NCBI GenBank assembly: GCA_033722295.1
Contig: JAWVZH010000036.1
Coordinates: forward strand, 1-21,979
DNA from: JAWVZH01 sp033722295
GTDB lineage: Bacteria; Bacteroidota; Bacteroidia; Chitinophagales; Saprospiraceae
Reading direction: 5' to 3'
DNA length: 21,979 nucleotides
The notes beneath the pieces are model-generated. The model was not told the DNA's origin and did not search any database. It saw only the letters and a program-made list of their open reading frames with translations. A program made the position numbers and the translations under genes. This document shows positions 1-6,823 of the stretch, in pieces (the first letter of the stretch is position 1; every line of letters begins with the position of its first letter).

Positions 1-239
1 CCAATACGCTAACTAACATATTTCACATACCTGGATTGTTGGATTGTTGAGTCATTTGAATCCCTATTCGCCAAGAGGCAGAACACCTTCGGCTTATGCA
101 TGGCTATAAGATGAATGGAAGGTTTGATATCGGACCATGCCTACATTACAAGTTCAACCTCACCTGGGAGAATCTATGTTAGAACCGAAATAATCATCGG
201 AAAACCATTTATCCGCTCTACACTAAACTCTAAACCCTC
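1..239. repeat. Repeat-rich intergenic DNA, left edge
   Basis: No gene is supported here. The stretch from about 30 to 105 (CTGGATTGTTG, AGTC, ATCC, then CGCCAAGAGGCAGAACACCTT) recurs in degenerate form at about 1980-2045, and its CGCCAAGAGG core recurs at 748 and 2130. The end (about 208-240) has the TTTATCCGCT plus CTAAACTCTAAACCCTC heptamer-phased tail that also ends the copies at 783-942 and 1151-1309. It therefore looks like a diverged copy of one dispersed intergenic repeat family. No open frame or RNA gene was recognised. Confidence 0.6.
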
Positions 240-587
240 CTACTTCTGCCATACACAATGTCCCTGAATTCTCAATTTTCTGGCGAGGGCCTCTTCCATT
301 TCTATCGCCTTCCTTTTTGTTGATATTGGGTTGTGGGACTCGTAGAACTGTGGTCGAAGTCCGTTCGGATATATACCATATTTGAATACCACGCGTGACG
401 ACAGGTTATGTCCCTTTTTGCTCCGTCCTGCGGCCAAATGTTGAATATAACGGCGCTCCGGAAGCTTTGAAGTATAGCCCACGTAATAACAGCCTTTCCC
501 CGGCCGATAACCGGGGTTGGATCTGCGTGCTTTCGATGTAGTCGCAAATGCCGGGTCAAGCGCAATCACGTAAACATGGTATGGCAT
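240..587 (-). CDS. GIY-YIG nuclease-like small protein
   Basis: A 115-residue protein. The N-terminal VYVIAL strand and the later YYVGYTSKLPERR segment (about residues 34-46) fit the paired GIY/YIG strands followed by the conserved arginine (R46) of GIY-YIG endonuclease domains. A glutamate in the EMEEALARKLR helix (about 96-106) could be the metal-binding acidic residue. The end (GHCVWQK) resembles a small bacterial GIY-YIG family that I recall as stand-alone proteins with an insertion between the two strands, as seen here (residues 11-32). Such proteins are nucleases or nuclease-like; the substrate is unknown. It starts at ATG with no obvious ribosome-binding site. The gene is isolated, with repeats on both sides, so no operon partner suggests a role. 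Confidence 0.7.
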   Translation of the reverse strand: MPYHVYVIALDPAFATTSKARRSNPGYRPGKGCYYVGYTSKLPERRYIQHLAAGRSKKGHNLSSRVVFKYGIYPNGLRPQFYESHNPISTKRKAIEMEEALARKLRIQGHCVWQK

Positions 588-782
588 ATGATCGTCGGTT
601 CCAGGAAATACATTATCGCCTTATCAGGGTACAAGAATTGTTCCGGTCATAAGGATGACTTCAGGCAGCATCCATAACTCCTCAATAATCAATAAACTAT
701 AATCACCAATCATTCATCCTCCATTAATCATCTTCCATTGTCCATTTTCGCCAAGAGGTAGGATACCTTTGGCTCATGCCTT

Positions 783-942
783 ACTGGAAGGTGAGCGGAA
801 GGTTTTCAACCTCTCCGCGGATAACCCTTGTTGGGCCAACATAATCGACGGAAACTCATTTATCCGCTAAACTCTAAACCCTAAACGCTCAAACCCTTCA
901 TCAATAATCAATAAACTATAATCACCAATCATTCATCAACCA
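783..942 (+). repeat. ~160-bp direct repeat, copy 1
   Basis: It runs from ACTGGAAGGTGAGCGGAAGG through CTCCGCGGATAACC, GGGCCAACATAATCG and CTAAACTCTAAACCCTAAAC to CATTCATCAACC. The copy at 1151-1309 matches it along its length with only scattered substitutions. It contains a small palindrome AGGTT-TTC-AACCT (800-812). The second half is built of degenerate 7-nt units. Confidence 0.75.
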
Positions 943-980
943 CCCCTCTACACACTAAACTCTAAACCCTCAATTCTCAA

Positions 981-1060
981 CGATTAAGTACCTACAGCAC
1001 TTAGGGACACCTCATGTACTTTATTGCTACCCATATTCAGCCCCTACAGGGCAAATCGAA
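981..1060 (-). repeat. Degenerate triple-hairpin element, reverse orientation
   Basis: Read on the minus strand this gives GCCCTGTAGGGGCTG, then ATATGGGTAGCA, then AGTGCTGTAGGTACTT. The same order of motifs occurs on the plus strand at 18045-18109 and 21733-21797. The AGCCCCTACAGGGC palindrome at 1039-1052 is intact, while the second hairpin (986-1002) is diverged. This is a third, older copy of the element described at the right end. Confidence 0.6.
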
Positions 1061-1150
1061 AGTCATTCCATTTTCCGTTGTCCCTCTCCGTCAAGCGGTT
1101 AAATTCATATTGAAGGTGCAGTTCTTCAGTATACCTTCCGCTCATTCTTA

Positions 1151-1309
1151 ACTGGAAGGTGAACGGAAGGTTTTCAACCTCTCCGCGGATAACCTTTGGT
1201 GGGCCAACATAATCGCCTGAAACTCATTTATGCGCTAAACTCTGAACCCTAAACACTCAAACCCCTCCTCAATAATCAATAAACTATAATCACTAATCAT
1301 TCATCAACC
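1151..1309 (+). repeat. ~160-bp direct repeat, copy 2
   Basis: Near-identical to 783-942. It starts ACTGGAAGGTGAACGGAAGG and ends with the CAATAATCAATAAACTATAA run and CATTCATCAACC. Differences from copy 1 are single substitutions with little length change. It ends 68 bp before the lipoprotein start codon. Confidence 0.75.
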
Positions 1310-1377
1310 CTTCCGCTCCACACCAAACTCTCAACTCTAAACATTATACCTTATCTTCATCCCGATAATCACAGACC

Positions 1378-1941
1378 ATGAAAAAATATCTTTTTTTATT
1401 CCTTTCTTTCATGATTGTTGTTGCAGGTTGTAATTCCAGCACCGGAAGCACTTCAGGGTCCGAAGAAAAATCAACCTCGGAAGAAGGTGCGATCACAAAG
1501 AATGAGGAAGAGATCCTCATTGGTCCGATCTCAGAGTCCGCACTTCGTGAAGCGCCACATGCAGAATGGTACAACAAGACCTACAACACTTATCCGCCCA
1601 ATCCGACCATGATGGAGTTTCTGAAAGAACACATTTCAGATGTCGAGATCAGGGTTTTTATGGGAACCTGGTGCGAAGACAGCCATCTGTATGTACCAAT
1701 GCTGTTTCGTATACTTAAAGAGGCAGAGTATCCATCTGAACGAGTAAAAATGGTGGCGGTCGATCGTGATAAAGTAGAACCTAAATCCGAATTGGAAGGA
1801 TACAATATCGAATTCGTTCCAACTATAATTTTCTACCGGAACTCCGAAGAGATCGGCCGTATTGTTGAACAGCCTCGAAACGAAGGACTGGAGGAGGACG
1901 TGATTGAGATCGTGACAGCTTATCTGGAGGAGGAGGAATAA
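1378..1941 (+). CDS. Thioredoxin-fold lipoprotein
   Basis: A 187-residue lipoprotein. The N-terminus has a lysine pair, a hydrophobic stretch and a lipobox ending VVAGC, so Cys18 should be lipidated. A Ser/Glu-rich linker (19-47) follows. The remainder is thioredoxin-like: a beta strand into MGTWCEDSH (97-103), a later strand MVAVDRDK (125-132) and the cis-proline FVPTI (146-150). The active site has one cysteine (C99) followed by EDS, so it lacks the CxxC pair and cannot act as a classical dithiol oxidoreductase. I recall similar TWCEDS proteins in Bacteroidota, annotated only as thioredoxin family. It starts at ATG and has no operon partner. It is probably on the periplasmic side of the inner or outer membrane; the substrate is unknown. 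Confidence 0.8.
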   Translation: MKKYLFLFLSFMIVVAGCNSSTGSTSGSEEKSTSEEGAITKNEEEILIGPISESALREAPHAEWYNKTYNTYPPNPTMMEFLKEHISDVEIRVFMGTWCEDSHLYVPMLFRILKEAEYPSERVKMVAVDRDKVEPKSELEGYNIEFVPTIIFYRNSEEIGRIVEQPRNEGLEEDVIEIVTAYLEEEE

Positions 1942-2303
1942 GTCAATGACTCAATACTCCAACACAATAGTAAAATCTAGCCTGGATTGTTGAGTCGTTT
2001 CTATCCTTGTTCGCCAAAAGTTAGAATACTTTTGGATCATGGTTGAATGTAGAAATATTATAAGACTTCCACGCGTATGATTGCATTTGTCTCCCCTCAA
2101 TAATCAATAAAACATTATCTATAATCTTCACCACCAAGAGGCAGAACACCTTTAGCTCATACTTGGATATACAGTGAGCGTAAGGTTTCCAACATCTCCG
2201 CAGACAAGAGCAACACGCATAGATCGACATACCAATCCCATCCATCTTCCATCTTCCATCTTCCATCTTCCATCTTCCATCTTCCATCTTCCAATATCAT
2301 TTT
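1942..2303. repeat. Intergenic repeat block with heptamer array
   Basis: Between the lipoprotein and the aminotransferase-like gene (convergent). It holds a CCTGGATTGTTGAGTC to TTCGCCAA segment (about 1980-2045) shared with 30-105, a second CCAAGAGGCAGAACACCTTT copy (about 2131-2151), a CAATAATCAATAAA run, and the perfect heptamer array at 2243-2291. No gene or clear terminator was seen. Confidence 0.6.
2243..2291 (+). repeat. Perfect heptamer tandem array, 7 x CATCTTC
   Basis: Seven perfect copies of CATCTTC without interruption (49 bp). The unit length of 7 is not a multiple of 3, so a translation cycles through all frames. The open frame it creates on the minus strand (repeats of MEDGRWK) is an artefact of the array. 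Slippage during replication could change the copy number. Confidence 0.95.
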
Positions 2304-3203
2304 TCAAACGATCGGGGTACAATATTCAGCCCGGCATTCCAGGAATGCCTTACGTAAACGATTCAACATTTGATAGTCCTCCGACATAGTTTTCCGGCCA
2401 TCTATAGAAGTGACCGGTGTCAACTCACCCATCGTACCTGTACAAAAGACCTCATCAGCATTATACAGCTCGGTAAGGGATATGTCTTTTTCACGAATTG
2501 GGATCTCGCCTTTCTCACACAACTCAATGATCAATCCCCTCGTAATACCGGGTAAGCATGCGGTGGCGTGTGGCGTAAAAACGGTTTCATCGCGGACCAT
2601 AAAGATGTTGGTGCCATTCAGTTCCGCAGCAAAACCATTCTTGTCCAGCATGAGTGCCGAGTCGGCTCCCGCTACATTCGCCTGGATCTTCGCCAGTATA
2701 TTATTGAGCAAATTGTTGTGATGGATCCGGGAATCCAGATATTGCGGTGAATTCCTAATGACACTACTTGTGATGACCGAAATGCCTTTTTCATTATCAT
2801 ACACAGGAGGCTTCCATTCAGGTAGAACGATTAGATTTGTTCCCGACTGATTGAGCCTGGGATCCATTCCCGAAGTGACCTTTTCCCCCCTGGTCAGTGT
2901 CAGGCGGATATGAACGTCCTCCACCATCGTGTTGGACTTCAAGGTTTCAAATATCGCGGTGGTGACGAACGATCTACTCGGTAATCCTTCAAATGCGAGC
3001 GCATGAGCCGATTCAAACAGTCGGTCGAGATGCCTGTCAAACAGGAAAAGGCCTTCTTTGTAAAGTCTCAGACCTTCCCAAACGGCATCGCCACCCTGTA
3101 CTACACTGTCAAAAACTGAAACCCTCGCCTCATCACGGTGAACCAGACTGTCACCTACCCATATATTGATATCCTCATTTCTTTTATCAAATTTCTGCAA
3201 CAT
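2304..3203 (-). CDS. Class IV aminotransferase-like protein (BCAT/D-AAT fold), plant BCAL-like
   Basis: A 299-residue protein with the PLP-dependent fold IV pattern: WVGDSLVHRDEARVSVFDS (15-33), GGDAVWEGLRLYK (38-49), NNLLNNILAK (163-172), the glutamate in FAAELNGTNIF (191-201), LPGITR (217-222) and the GTMGELTPV loop (256-264). It resembles branched-chain and D-amino-acid aminotransferases, and most closely, from memory, the C-terminal half of plant branched-chain-aminotransferase-like (BCAL) proteins. The PLP-binding lysine of D-AAT (K145, in IKSLN) aligns without gaps to His161 in RIHHNN, so ordinary transamination is doubtful. I chose the ATG at 3203: the longer frame begins with GTG at 3260, inside a terminator hairpin, and would add 19 hydrophobic residues not expected in the family. 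It is downstream of, and on the same strand as, the kelch gene and the sulfotransferase-like gene. Confidence 0.85.
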   Translation of the reverse strand: MLQKFDKRNEDINIWVGDSLVHRDEARVSVFDSVVQGGDAVWEGLRLYKEGLFLFDRHLDRLFESAHALAFEGLPSRSFVTTAIFETLKSNTMVEDVHIRLTLTRGEKVTSGMDPRLNQSGTNLIVLPEWKPPVYDNEKGISVITSSVIRNSPQYLDSRIHHNNLLNNILAKIQANVAGADSALMLDKNGFAAELNGTNIFMVRDETVFTPHATACLPGITRGLIIELCEKGEIPIREKDISLTELYNADEVFCTGTMGELTPVTSIDGRKTMSEDYQMLNRLRKAFLECRAEYCTPIV

Positions 3204-3236
3204 ACCGATCAATATAAGCCGAAACACCGGGATAGA

Positions 3237-3271
3237 TAAATAAAAATGGCCCTTGATCACTCAAGAGCCAT
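3237..3271 (-). terminator. Rho-independent terminator of the kelch/T9SS gene
   Basis: An 11-bp stem, 3246-3256 against 3261-3271, with loop TCAC and only one non-Watson-Crick pair (a G-U). Read on the minus strand it is followed by a T-rich run (TTTTTATTT). It lies 28 bases after the kelch protein stop codon and between that gene and the aminotransferase-like gene, so it should end the upstream transcript at least partly. Confidence 0.8.
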
Positions 3272-3299
3272 CATTGGAATGATGTATCGCCCTGATCAA

Positions 3300-4904
3300 C
3301 TATTTGACCAGCGCCATAACATGTCTTTTTTCTCCAGCTGTCAATTGGATAAAGTAAGTACCTTTAGATAGGTCCCGGATATCAATTCCAACCTCTGATT
3401 TGCCGACTCCAATAAATTGATCATGCACAACTTTACCGAGTAGGTCAATGATCTGTACCCTGGCCGAGCTGTTTTTCGGCACATTCATGTTCACACGGAT
3501 ATGATCACTTGCCGGGTTAGGTGAAAAAGCGAAACTCAAATTTTCCTCGATACTACCGGTATTTGTCAGAATGATCGAAAGGTCTGGATAAATGGTACTG
3601 CAGGAATCGTCATCAATGATCTCAACGGCATAAATACCATGGTTCAGGCTGTCAAATTGACCCGATGCATTTCTCTCTACTACATTATTAATTTCATTAT
3701 AGAGGACATACTGATATGGTGGCACGCCACCTTGCACATCACTTACCAGGATCTGCCCCAACGACATACCGCCACCAGAAGGAATGACCTCCACTGTACC
3801 TTCAGGGTATTCTGGTTCAGAAATGGAAAATGACATGGAATCCATGCATCCCCTTTCGTCTTCCAATTTTACTACATAGGTCCCCGTGGTCAGGTCGGTG
3901 ATCTCACCTTCATCAGATCGGAAATCATCGGGTCCGGTCCAGGAAATAGAAGTAACTCCGTGCCCACCCTGAATCCTGATCGAGATCTGGCCGTAGTCCG
4001 TTCCTTTACAATCGGGCTGGATCACCTGATCTTGCACGACAACAGGACCCGAAGTGGCTTTGACCTCTGTGGCGACTGTATCTATACAGCCGTGCTCATT
4101 GGTCACTGTGACTGTATATTTCCCGGCCTTCAGGCCAGTGGCAGTCATTTCTTTCAATGAATCCTCGTGAGACCAATCGTACAACAGGGAGTTTGCATTA
4201 GTTACAGCCTCTATAGTTATAGACCCATCCCTCTTATCGCACGCCTCAGTTGTCTGGTCCACATTTTCAATTTCTACATAATAGTCGGCTTCAACCATGT
4301 ACACCGGTGACGTGATCGTCGTGCCCTCTGCATCTGTAACTTCCAGTTGATATTCCCCTTGAGAAAGGTTATTCACATCCTCTGTAGCAGCCCCATGGCT
4401 CCAACTATATTGAAAAGGTGGAATTCCGCCGGCGATCTCTACATCAATACTCCCATCCTGGCCTCCTTCGCAGGTTGTATTGGTGATCTCGGCACCGACA
4501 AATGACGGCGGTGTATAAAGTGATATTTTGTGCCACCGTGGTGTTGGCCGGACACCTCCAGCCAGGCGAGCTCCGGTGCCCCAGTAAACAGTACTGTTAT
4601 GAACAAAAGCCGTTGACCAGGCCGTATTCGGAATTGGAAAATCCATTCCATCCGCCTTTTTCCACGTGTCATTGGAAGGGTCGTATTCAAAAAAATCCGT
4701 GTGCGTACCCGTGAAGTCCGCATTCACTCCTCCACCTATATAGCCTTTTCCATTGACAGCAAAACCAGTCGCTGCACTGCGCAGTTCACCTGGAAAGTCG
4801 GCTCTCTCTATCCATGAATCATTGTCCGGATCGTATTCGTAAAGTTCCGCTATTTCCTCGCCATCCACACTCCCAGTCCCCACAAAAAGCCGGTCATTTA
4901 CCAC
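3300..4904 (-). CDS. C-terminal part of kelch/SprB/T9SS secreted protein (after in-frame stop)
   Basis: This is the downstream part of a gene that starts at 5450. It is in the same frame as 4920-5450 and separated from it only by TAA (4920-4922) and five codons. The nominal start is a GTG at 4904 inside a kelch repeat, so independent translation is unlikely. It contains kelch blades (YEYDPDNDSW, NGKGYIGGG, FEYDPSNDTW), then about four SprB-like repeats with Cys and DGSI, GG-PPFQYSW and G-Y-V-V-D signatures (about residues 138-435). It ends in a T9SS type A sorting domain (FSPNPASDHI, then LLGKVV, LSKGTYFIQL, ending MALVK). T9SS cargo is exported across the outer membrane and often attached to the surface. 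With the N-terminal part the product would be about 715 residues. Confidence 0.8.
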   Translation of the reverse strand: MVNDRLFVGTGSVDGEEIAELYEYDPDNDSWIERADFPGELRSAATGFAVNGKGYIGGGVNADFTGTHTDFFEYDPSNDTWKKADGMDFPIPNTAWSTAFVHNSTVYWGTGARLAGGVRPTPRWHKISLYTPPSFVGAEITNTTCEGGQDGSIDVEIAGGIPPFQYSWSHGAATEDVNNLSQGEYQLEVTDAEGTTITSPVYMVEADYYVEIENVDQTTEACDKRDGSITIEAVTNANSLLYDWSHEDSLKEMTATGLKAGKYTVTVTNEHGCIDTVATEVKATSGPVVVQDQVIQPDCKGTDYGQISIRIQGGHGVTSISWTGPDDFRSDEGEITDLTTGTYVVKLEDERGCMDSMSFSISEPEYPEGTVEVIPSGGGMSLGQILVSDVQGGVPPYQYVLYNEINNVVERNASGQFDSLNHGIYAVEIIDDDSCSTIYPDLSIILTNTGSIEENLSFAFSPNPASDHIRVNMNVPKNSSARVQIIDLLGKVVHDQFIGVGKSEVGIDIRDLSKGTYFIQLTAGEKRHVMALVK

Positions 4905-4919
4905 AAAACCCGCTGGCCA

Positions 4920-5450
4920 TTAAACTGGCCCGGCAGGGAATTCCGATTTCCTCTTCCATGTCTCATCCGCCGGGTCGTATTCCCACACATCGGCTACAGG
5001 ATCCTTACCATCTGTACCACAAATAACATATCCCTTTCCGTTCACCGAGGCATAGAAGCCAGAATGCTTGAAGTCACCCCCAAAGTCCGCTTTTTGTGTC
5101 CATTCCATAGTTTCGGCATCAAAGGCATAGAATGTCTTCGTAGACCCCTGAAACCTGTCACCGCCGGCTCCTATATATGCTATGCCGTCGATGACAAACC
5201 TGATAGGCGATGCTCTGTTCACTCCACCTGGAATATCATCCAGTTTTGTCCATGAGTCCTCTTCAAGGTTTAACATGTAAAAGCTCTTTTTGGATAAGTT
5301 GCCGCCTCCTACGTAGGCGTTGTCACCGATAACAAAGGATGTCACGGAATACGAAGAACCATCAGGATAAAAACCGATTGATGTCCACTGAGCCTGGGTC
5401 ACATAAGTGCATAGAAATATCAATAAGAATAATGTCAATACTTTATTCAT
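4920..5450 (-). CDS. N-terminal part of kelch/SprB/T9SS secreted protein, truncated by TAA
   Basis: 176 residues. A signal peptide (about 1-20, lysine then a leucine-rich core, AQA-Q cleavage) leads into kelch-type blades: GDNAYVGGGNLS, LNLEEDSWTKLDDIPGG, DGIAYIGAGGD, FDAETMEWTQKADFGGD, NGKGYVICG and YDPADETWKRKSEFPAG. Translation stops at TAA (4920-4922) in the middle of a blade, and the same blade continues in the same frame with WPAGFVVNDRLFVGTG. Aligned with the next blade (FPGELRSAATGFAVN) the spacing is identical, and the stop sits where that blade has Ser, so a TCA to TAA change is the simplest explanation. As written, the product is secreted but has neither the SprB repeats nor the T9SS domain. 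It could be a pseudogene, a phase variant or a base error. Confidence 0.8.
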   Translation of the reverse strand: MNKVLTLFLLIFLCTYVTQAQWTSIGFYPDGSSYSVTSFVIGDNAYVGGGNLSKKSFYMLNLEEDSWTKLDDIPGGVNRASPIRFVIDGIAYIGAGGDRFQGSTKTFYAFDAETMEWTQKADFGGDFKHSGFYASVNGKGYVICGTDGKDPVADVWEYDPADETWKRKSEFPAGPV

Positions 5451-5699
5451 ACCAAGTAAATTTTAATTTTTAAACGCTGAAAATTATCTGCACTTCCGCA
5501 TATTGTCACAGCCTTCGGCCGTCAGCCAATGAGTAATGCGATGTGATTATTGTTTGCGAGCTCAGGATAAAGACCCCGAATAAGTTAATTATGCTGCTTG
5601 GCAGTATAAATTTGATTTTACTTGTCAGGTGCAAGACAATATAAATAAGGTTAAAAGGAAGGCATTTAAATAATATTTATCCGGACGAGCAATCCTTCC
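5451..5699. other. 249-bp gap upstream of the kelch gene
   Basis: No gene seen. It is AT-rich and should carry the minus-strand promoter of the kelch protein. A TAATTTTC (minus strand, about 5480) is a weak -7 candidate without a clear -33 partner. It also holds the long-loop inverted repeat listed separately at 5655-5701. Confidence 0.4.
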
Positions 5700-5701
5700 T
5701 T
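5655..5701 (-). terminator. Possible terminator after the sulfotransferase-like gene
   Basis: A perfect 8-bp inverted repeat, AAGGAAGG (5655-5662) and CCTTCCTT (5694-5701), overlaps the stop codon of the sulfotransferase-like gene. Read on the minus strand it is followed by TTTTAA. The 31-nt loop is long for an intrinsic terminator, so this is tentative. Confidence 0.35.
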
Positions 5702-6416
5702 ACAGCCGAAGTCTGGCGTCATATAGAGGTTTATAATATTCCAGAGCCTCATGCATAATAGTATTGAGGTGTTCAGGCAAGCTGTTCTGTCCGTAGTGTC
5801 CGGTTTTCTCGAAGCTCGAACTTTTATGCACATTGCGATACCAGTAAGGGGCCCATACACCATCAAAAAGCTTTGGACCCACAGGCCACGATAGCATTTC
5901 TGGATCAAATGGTATTCCCAATTCTTCACACAGATTGTTTAACATCCCCTCAGGTTCCTTCAAAAGGTCTTTACTGTCTATGATCGTAAATGGAATATTC
6001 TCTTTTTTGAAAAATGAATACAATTCAAATTGATCGCGAACGGCAATGTCTTTTAATTTTGGTTCTTCGATAATTTTAGCGAAGGAAGCGAGCACTTCTG
6101 CTGGATGTCGGATGAAAATAAGATTGTAAAAGCCCTTGAGTATTGACCAGTCTGTATGACGCAGGTGGTGTGCCATATTTTTCAGGAACAAATGCGAGCG
6201 TTCCCGGCTCAGTACGTCGATCTGATGAATCACCCCTTCAACCGTCTGTGGTTGATCCGCCAGGATCTCTTCCCTCATAGGGTGGCCCTCACCACTCTGT
6301 TTCAGGTAATATGCATAGAAGGGCTCATCAAGCACATTACAATCCTTGCGCTGGGCAAAGGCGTACATCAGTGCTGTCGACACATTTCTGGGGTTCGATA
6401 ATAGATCGATGATCAT
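5700..6416 (-). CDS. Sulfotransferase-like P-loop protein (BCAL N-terminal domain homologue)
   Basis: A 238-residue cytosolic protein. The N-terminal strand and loop LLSNPRNVSTALMYAF (5-20) is the PAPS 5'-phosphosulfate-type P-loop of sulfotransferases, and FIRHPAEVLASF (101-112) is the 3'-phosphate-binding motif. The segments VLDEPFYAYYL (28-38) and GVWAPYWYRNVHKS (186-199) strongly recall the sulfotransferase-like N-terminal domain of plant BCAL proteins. The substrate is unknown. The start is the ATG at 6416, which overlaps the TGA of the ATL gene as ATGA and suggests translational coupling; a TTG at 6437 would add seven residues. The aminotransferase-like gene at 2304-3203 encodes the other BCAL half on the same strand, with the kelch gene between them. 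Confidence 0.75.
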   Translation of the reverse strand: MIIDLLSNPRNVSTALMYAFAQRKDCNVLDEPFYAYYLKQSGEGHPMREEILADQPQTVEGVIHQIDVLSRERSHLFLKNMAHHLRHTDWSILKGFYNLIFIRHPAEVLASFAKIIEEPKLKDIAVRDQFELYSFFKKENIPFTIIDSKDLLKEPEGMLNNLCEELGIPFDPEMLSWPVGPKLFDGVWAPYWYRNVHKSSSFEKTGHYGQNSLPEHLNTIMHEALEYYKPLYDARLRL

Positions 6417-6736
6417 AACATTTCTTCTGGGTGCCAAAAAAGCGTTTTGAACTGGACAACTCTATCATTACTGACCTCCACGCCTTCGCTCTTCAGAAGT
6501 GACTGCATGAGTCCCGGAGGCCGAAAGGCATGCCTGCCACTAAGCTCACCCTTCGCATTGACAACACGGTGAGCCGGCACATCTCCCATCATAGATGGTA
6601 ATTGTCTTAGTGCATAACCCACCATCCTTGCCGAACCCAGGGTCAGGAAGTCCGCAATAGCTCCATACGTTGTCACCCGACCTTCGGGGACCTGGCTTAC
6701 GATATCGTAGACGGCAGAGTAGTAATCCGGCTTCAT
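6413..6736 (-). CDS. Alkyltransferase-like protein (ATL, MGMT family without the acceptor cysteine)
   Basis: A 107-residue protein of the O6-alkylguanine-DNA alkyltransferase C-terminal fold. VPEGRVTTYGAIADFL (16-31) contains the conserved Tyr24, and SARMVGYAL (35-43) carries the arginine finger (R37). The active-site PCHR of MGMT is PAHR here (P54-R57), the defining change of ATL proteins. These bind O6-alkylguanine in DNA without repairing it and channel the lesion to nucleotide excision repair. The end (FKTLFWHPEE) fits the short ATL family. I prefer the ATG at 6736 because the longer frame starts at GTG (6787) and adds 17 residues outside the family domain. It is first in a minus-strand operon, overlaps the sulfotransferase-like gene by 4 bases, and is divergent from the TrpF-like gene. 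Confidence 0.88.
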   Translation of the reverse strand: MKPDYYSAVYDIVSQVPEGRVTTYGAIADFLTLGSARMVGYALRQLPSMMGDVPAHRVVNAKGELSGRHAFRPPGLMQSLLKSEGVEVSNDRVVQFKTLFWHPEEML

Positions 6737-6823
6737 GTCATTGTCTAATGACTTCAATTTATAGATATTCGCAGAATCCTTAACCACGGGATGTAAGAAA
6801 TCTCAGTGATCCAAACTGTCCTT

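Larger units (their letters stand above)
588..1377. repeat. 790-bp intergenic block of dispersed repeats
   Basis: No convincing gene. The block holds two copies of a ~160-bp direct repeat (783-942 and 1151-1309), a reverse-oriented degenerate copy of the triple-hairpin element (about 981-1060), and heptamer-phased runs such as CAATAATCAATAAACTATAA and CTAAACTCTAAACCC. The CAATAATCAATAAA run also occurs at about 683, 900, 1268 and 2098. The last ~50 bases should contain the promoter of the lipoprotein gene at 1378, but I see no clear -7/-33 pair. Confidence 0.65.

Noticed and set aside
2021..2287. Minus-strand open frame of 88 residues beginning with MEDGRWK repeats
   Set aside because: It is produced by the CATCTTC heptamer array, which is open in several frames; there is no domain beyond the repeats and no plausible start context.
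3204..3260. GTG start adding 19 residues to the aminotransferase-like protein
   Set aside because: The GTG lies in the loop of the terminator hairpin of the upstream gene, and homologues as recalled begin near residue 20.
5538..5555. TGTGATTATTG as a third CRP-like site upstream of the kelch gene
   Set aside because: Only one half-site is present; the second half (TCACA at the N6 spacing) is absent.
6738..6751. TCATT-GTCT-AATGA palindrome just before the ATL start codon
   Set aside because: The 5-bp arms are short and no second copy was found; chance is a sufficient explanation.
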